From Moheibacter sp035515075 (GTDB lineage: Bacteria > Bacteroidota > Bacteroidia > Flavobacteriales > Weeksellaceae), in the NCBI GenBank assembly GCA_035515075.1, contig DATJBZ010000010.1:1-22892 (forward strand): a stretch of 22,892 nt of DNA, read 5' to 3'. Every line of letters starts with the position of its first letter. Position 1 is the first letter of the stretch. Under the pieces are notes generated by a model that worked only from the letters and a program-made list of their open reading frames with translations, did not search any database and had not been told where the DNA came from. Below, one piece after another: positions 22,407-22,892 of the stretch. The position numbers and the translations under genes were made by a program.

Positions 22407-22892
22407 ATGACACAAGAAAATATCAAACAACTCGAAATAGAATTATGGGAAGCGGCAGACGAGCTACGGGCCAATTCGAAACTCACTGCGGCTGAATACA
22501 AAGACCCTTTATTGGGTTTGATTTTATTGCGTTTTGCAGAGAATAAATTCATAGAAGCGAAAGCGCAACTGGAAGAAACGCTTCCGATTAATCCGCGTAC
22601 CCAACAACGTAGAGCAGCTACAAAAGACGATTATGCAGCCAATGGTGCAATGTATTTGCCCGAGAAAGCACAATATTCATATTTAGCTGCTTTGCCTGAA
22701 TCGGAAGATTTGGCGGAAGCAGTAAATACTGCAATGAAATTAATTGAGGCGGAATACGAAGATTTAGCAGGTATTTTACCGAAAAATTTCCACGATTTAA
22801 CGCCCGAAGATGATACGGACAGCAACCTATTGGCAAATCTGATTCGTATTTTCAATAGCGATTCGGTACGCAATGCCAAAGGCGATGTGTTT
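22407..22892 (+). CDS. hsdM: Type I restriction-modification methylase HsdM, N-terminal part (3' partial)
   Basis: The first 162 codons of the modification subunit of a type I R-M system, which methylates adenine in the recognition site as part of an HsdM2S complex with HsdS. The segment is the helical HsdM N-terminal domain: ELWEAADELRANSKLTAAEYKDPLLGLILLRF at about 12-43 (cited only by position and key words ELWEAAD, YKDPLLGLILLRF), followed by the conserved AMYLPEKAQYSYL and, at the edge, NAKGDVF, which in homologues continues into GRIYEYFL. The catalytic domain with the SAM motif and NPPF lies outside the window. Leucine codons (8 TTA, 7 TTG, 7 CTN of 22) differ from the TTG bias of neighbours, consistent with horizontal transfer. 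Confidence 0.93.
   Translation, partial: MTQENIKQLEIELWEAADELRANSKLTAAEYKDPLLGLILLRFAENKFIEAKAQLEETLPINPRTQQRRAATKDDYAANGAMYLPEKAQYSYLAALPESEDLAEAVNTAMKLIEAEYEDLAGILPKNFHDLTPEDDTDSNLLANLIRIFNSDSVRNAKGDVF

Noticed and set aside
1..22892. CRISPR arrays, tRNA or rRNA genes, transposases
   Set aside because: No regularly spaced repeats with spacers, no tRNA-like cloverleaf or rRNA segments and no transposase motifs were seen on either strand by eye.

Overview
The window looks like chromosomal DNA from a member of the Bacteroidota, most likely class Flavobacteriia. Four things in the sequence point there: a secreted protein with a type IX secretion (T9SS, type A) C-terminal sorting domain; a mevalonate-pathway diphosphomevalonate decarboxylase; a fused MetG with a C-terminal tRNA-binding domain and the KISTS form of the KMSKS loop; and repeated TAnnTTTG -7 promoter boxes just upstream of start codons, with few Shine-Dalgarno sequences. 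The DNA is AT-rich and most genes strongly prefer TTG for leucine. I cannot name the genus.

Layout. 1-570: 3' end of a small membrane protein (+), a perfect hairpin, and a heptanucleotide tandem repeat. 568-4917 (-): metG, a YefM-YoeB toxin-antitoxin pair with a recognisable operator, and an ArnT/PMT-like glycosyltransferase. 4918-5328: a gene-free stretch holding the divergent promoters. 5329-6688 (+): der and its terminator. 6741-9414 (+): a compact run of a CxxC protein of unknown function, an extended SDR and mvaD. 9481-10416 (+): the T9SS cargo protein and its terminator. 10576-11514 (-): a YihY/BrkB membrane protein, divergent from a tightly overlapping + strand operon, rlmH - CPBP protease - rdgB - rnz (11542-14346). 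14421-16779 (+): an unknown lipoprotein, an ElaA-type acetyltransferase and rpe. 16810-19141 (-): an overlapping operon recF - DUF721/DciA-like - YheT-like hydrolase.

19142 to the end is more accessory in character. It contains a decayed SLOG/DUF2493-like remnant with an intact-looking terminator, a WYL-domain regulator, a convergent two-gene operon of unrecognised function (118 and 348 aa), a 75-aa unknown protein, and the start of a type I restriction-modification methylase gene (hsdM) that runs off the window. The last two genes use codons differently from the housekeeping part.

The best candidates for something undescribed are the unknown two-gene operon with its WYL neighbour beside a type I R-M locus, the 75-aa gene just before hsdM, and the heptad repeat. 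The most mechanistically clear small-scale observation is the YefM-type operator: two TGTACA-like cores 12 bp apart, each fused to a Bacteroidota -7 box. No tRNA, rRNA, CRISPR array or complete insertion sequence was seen.
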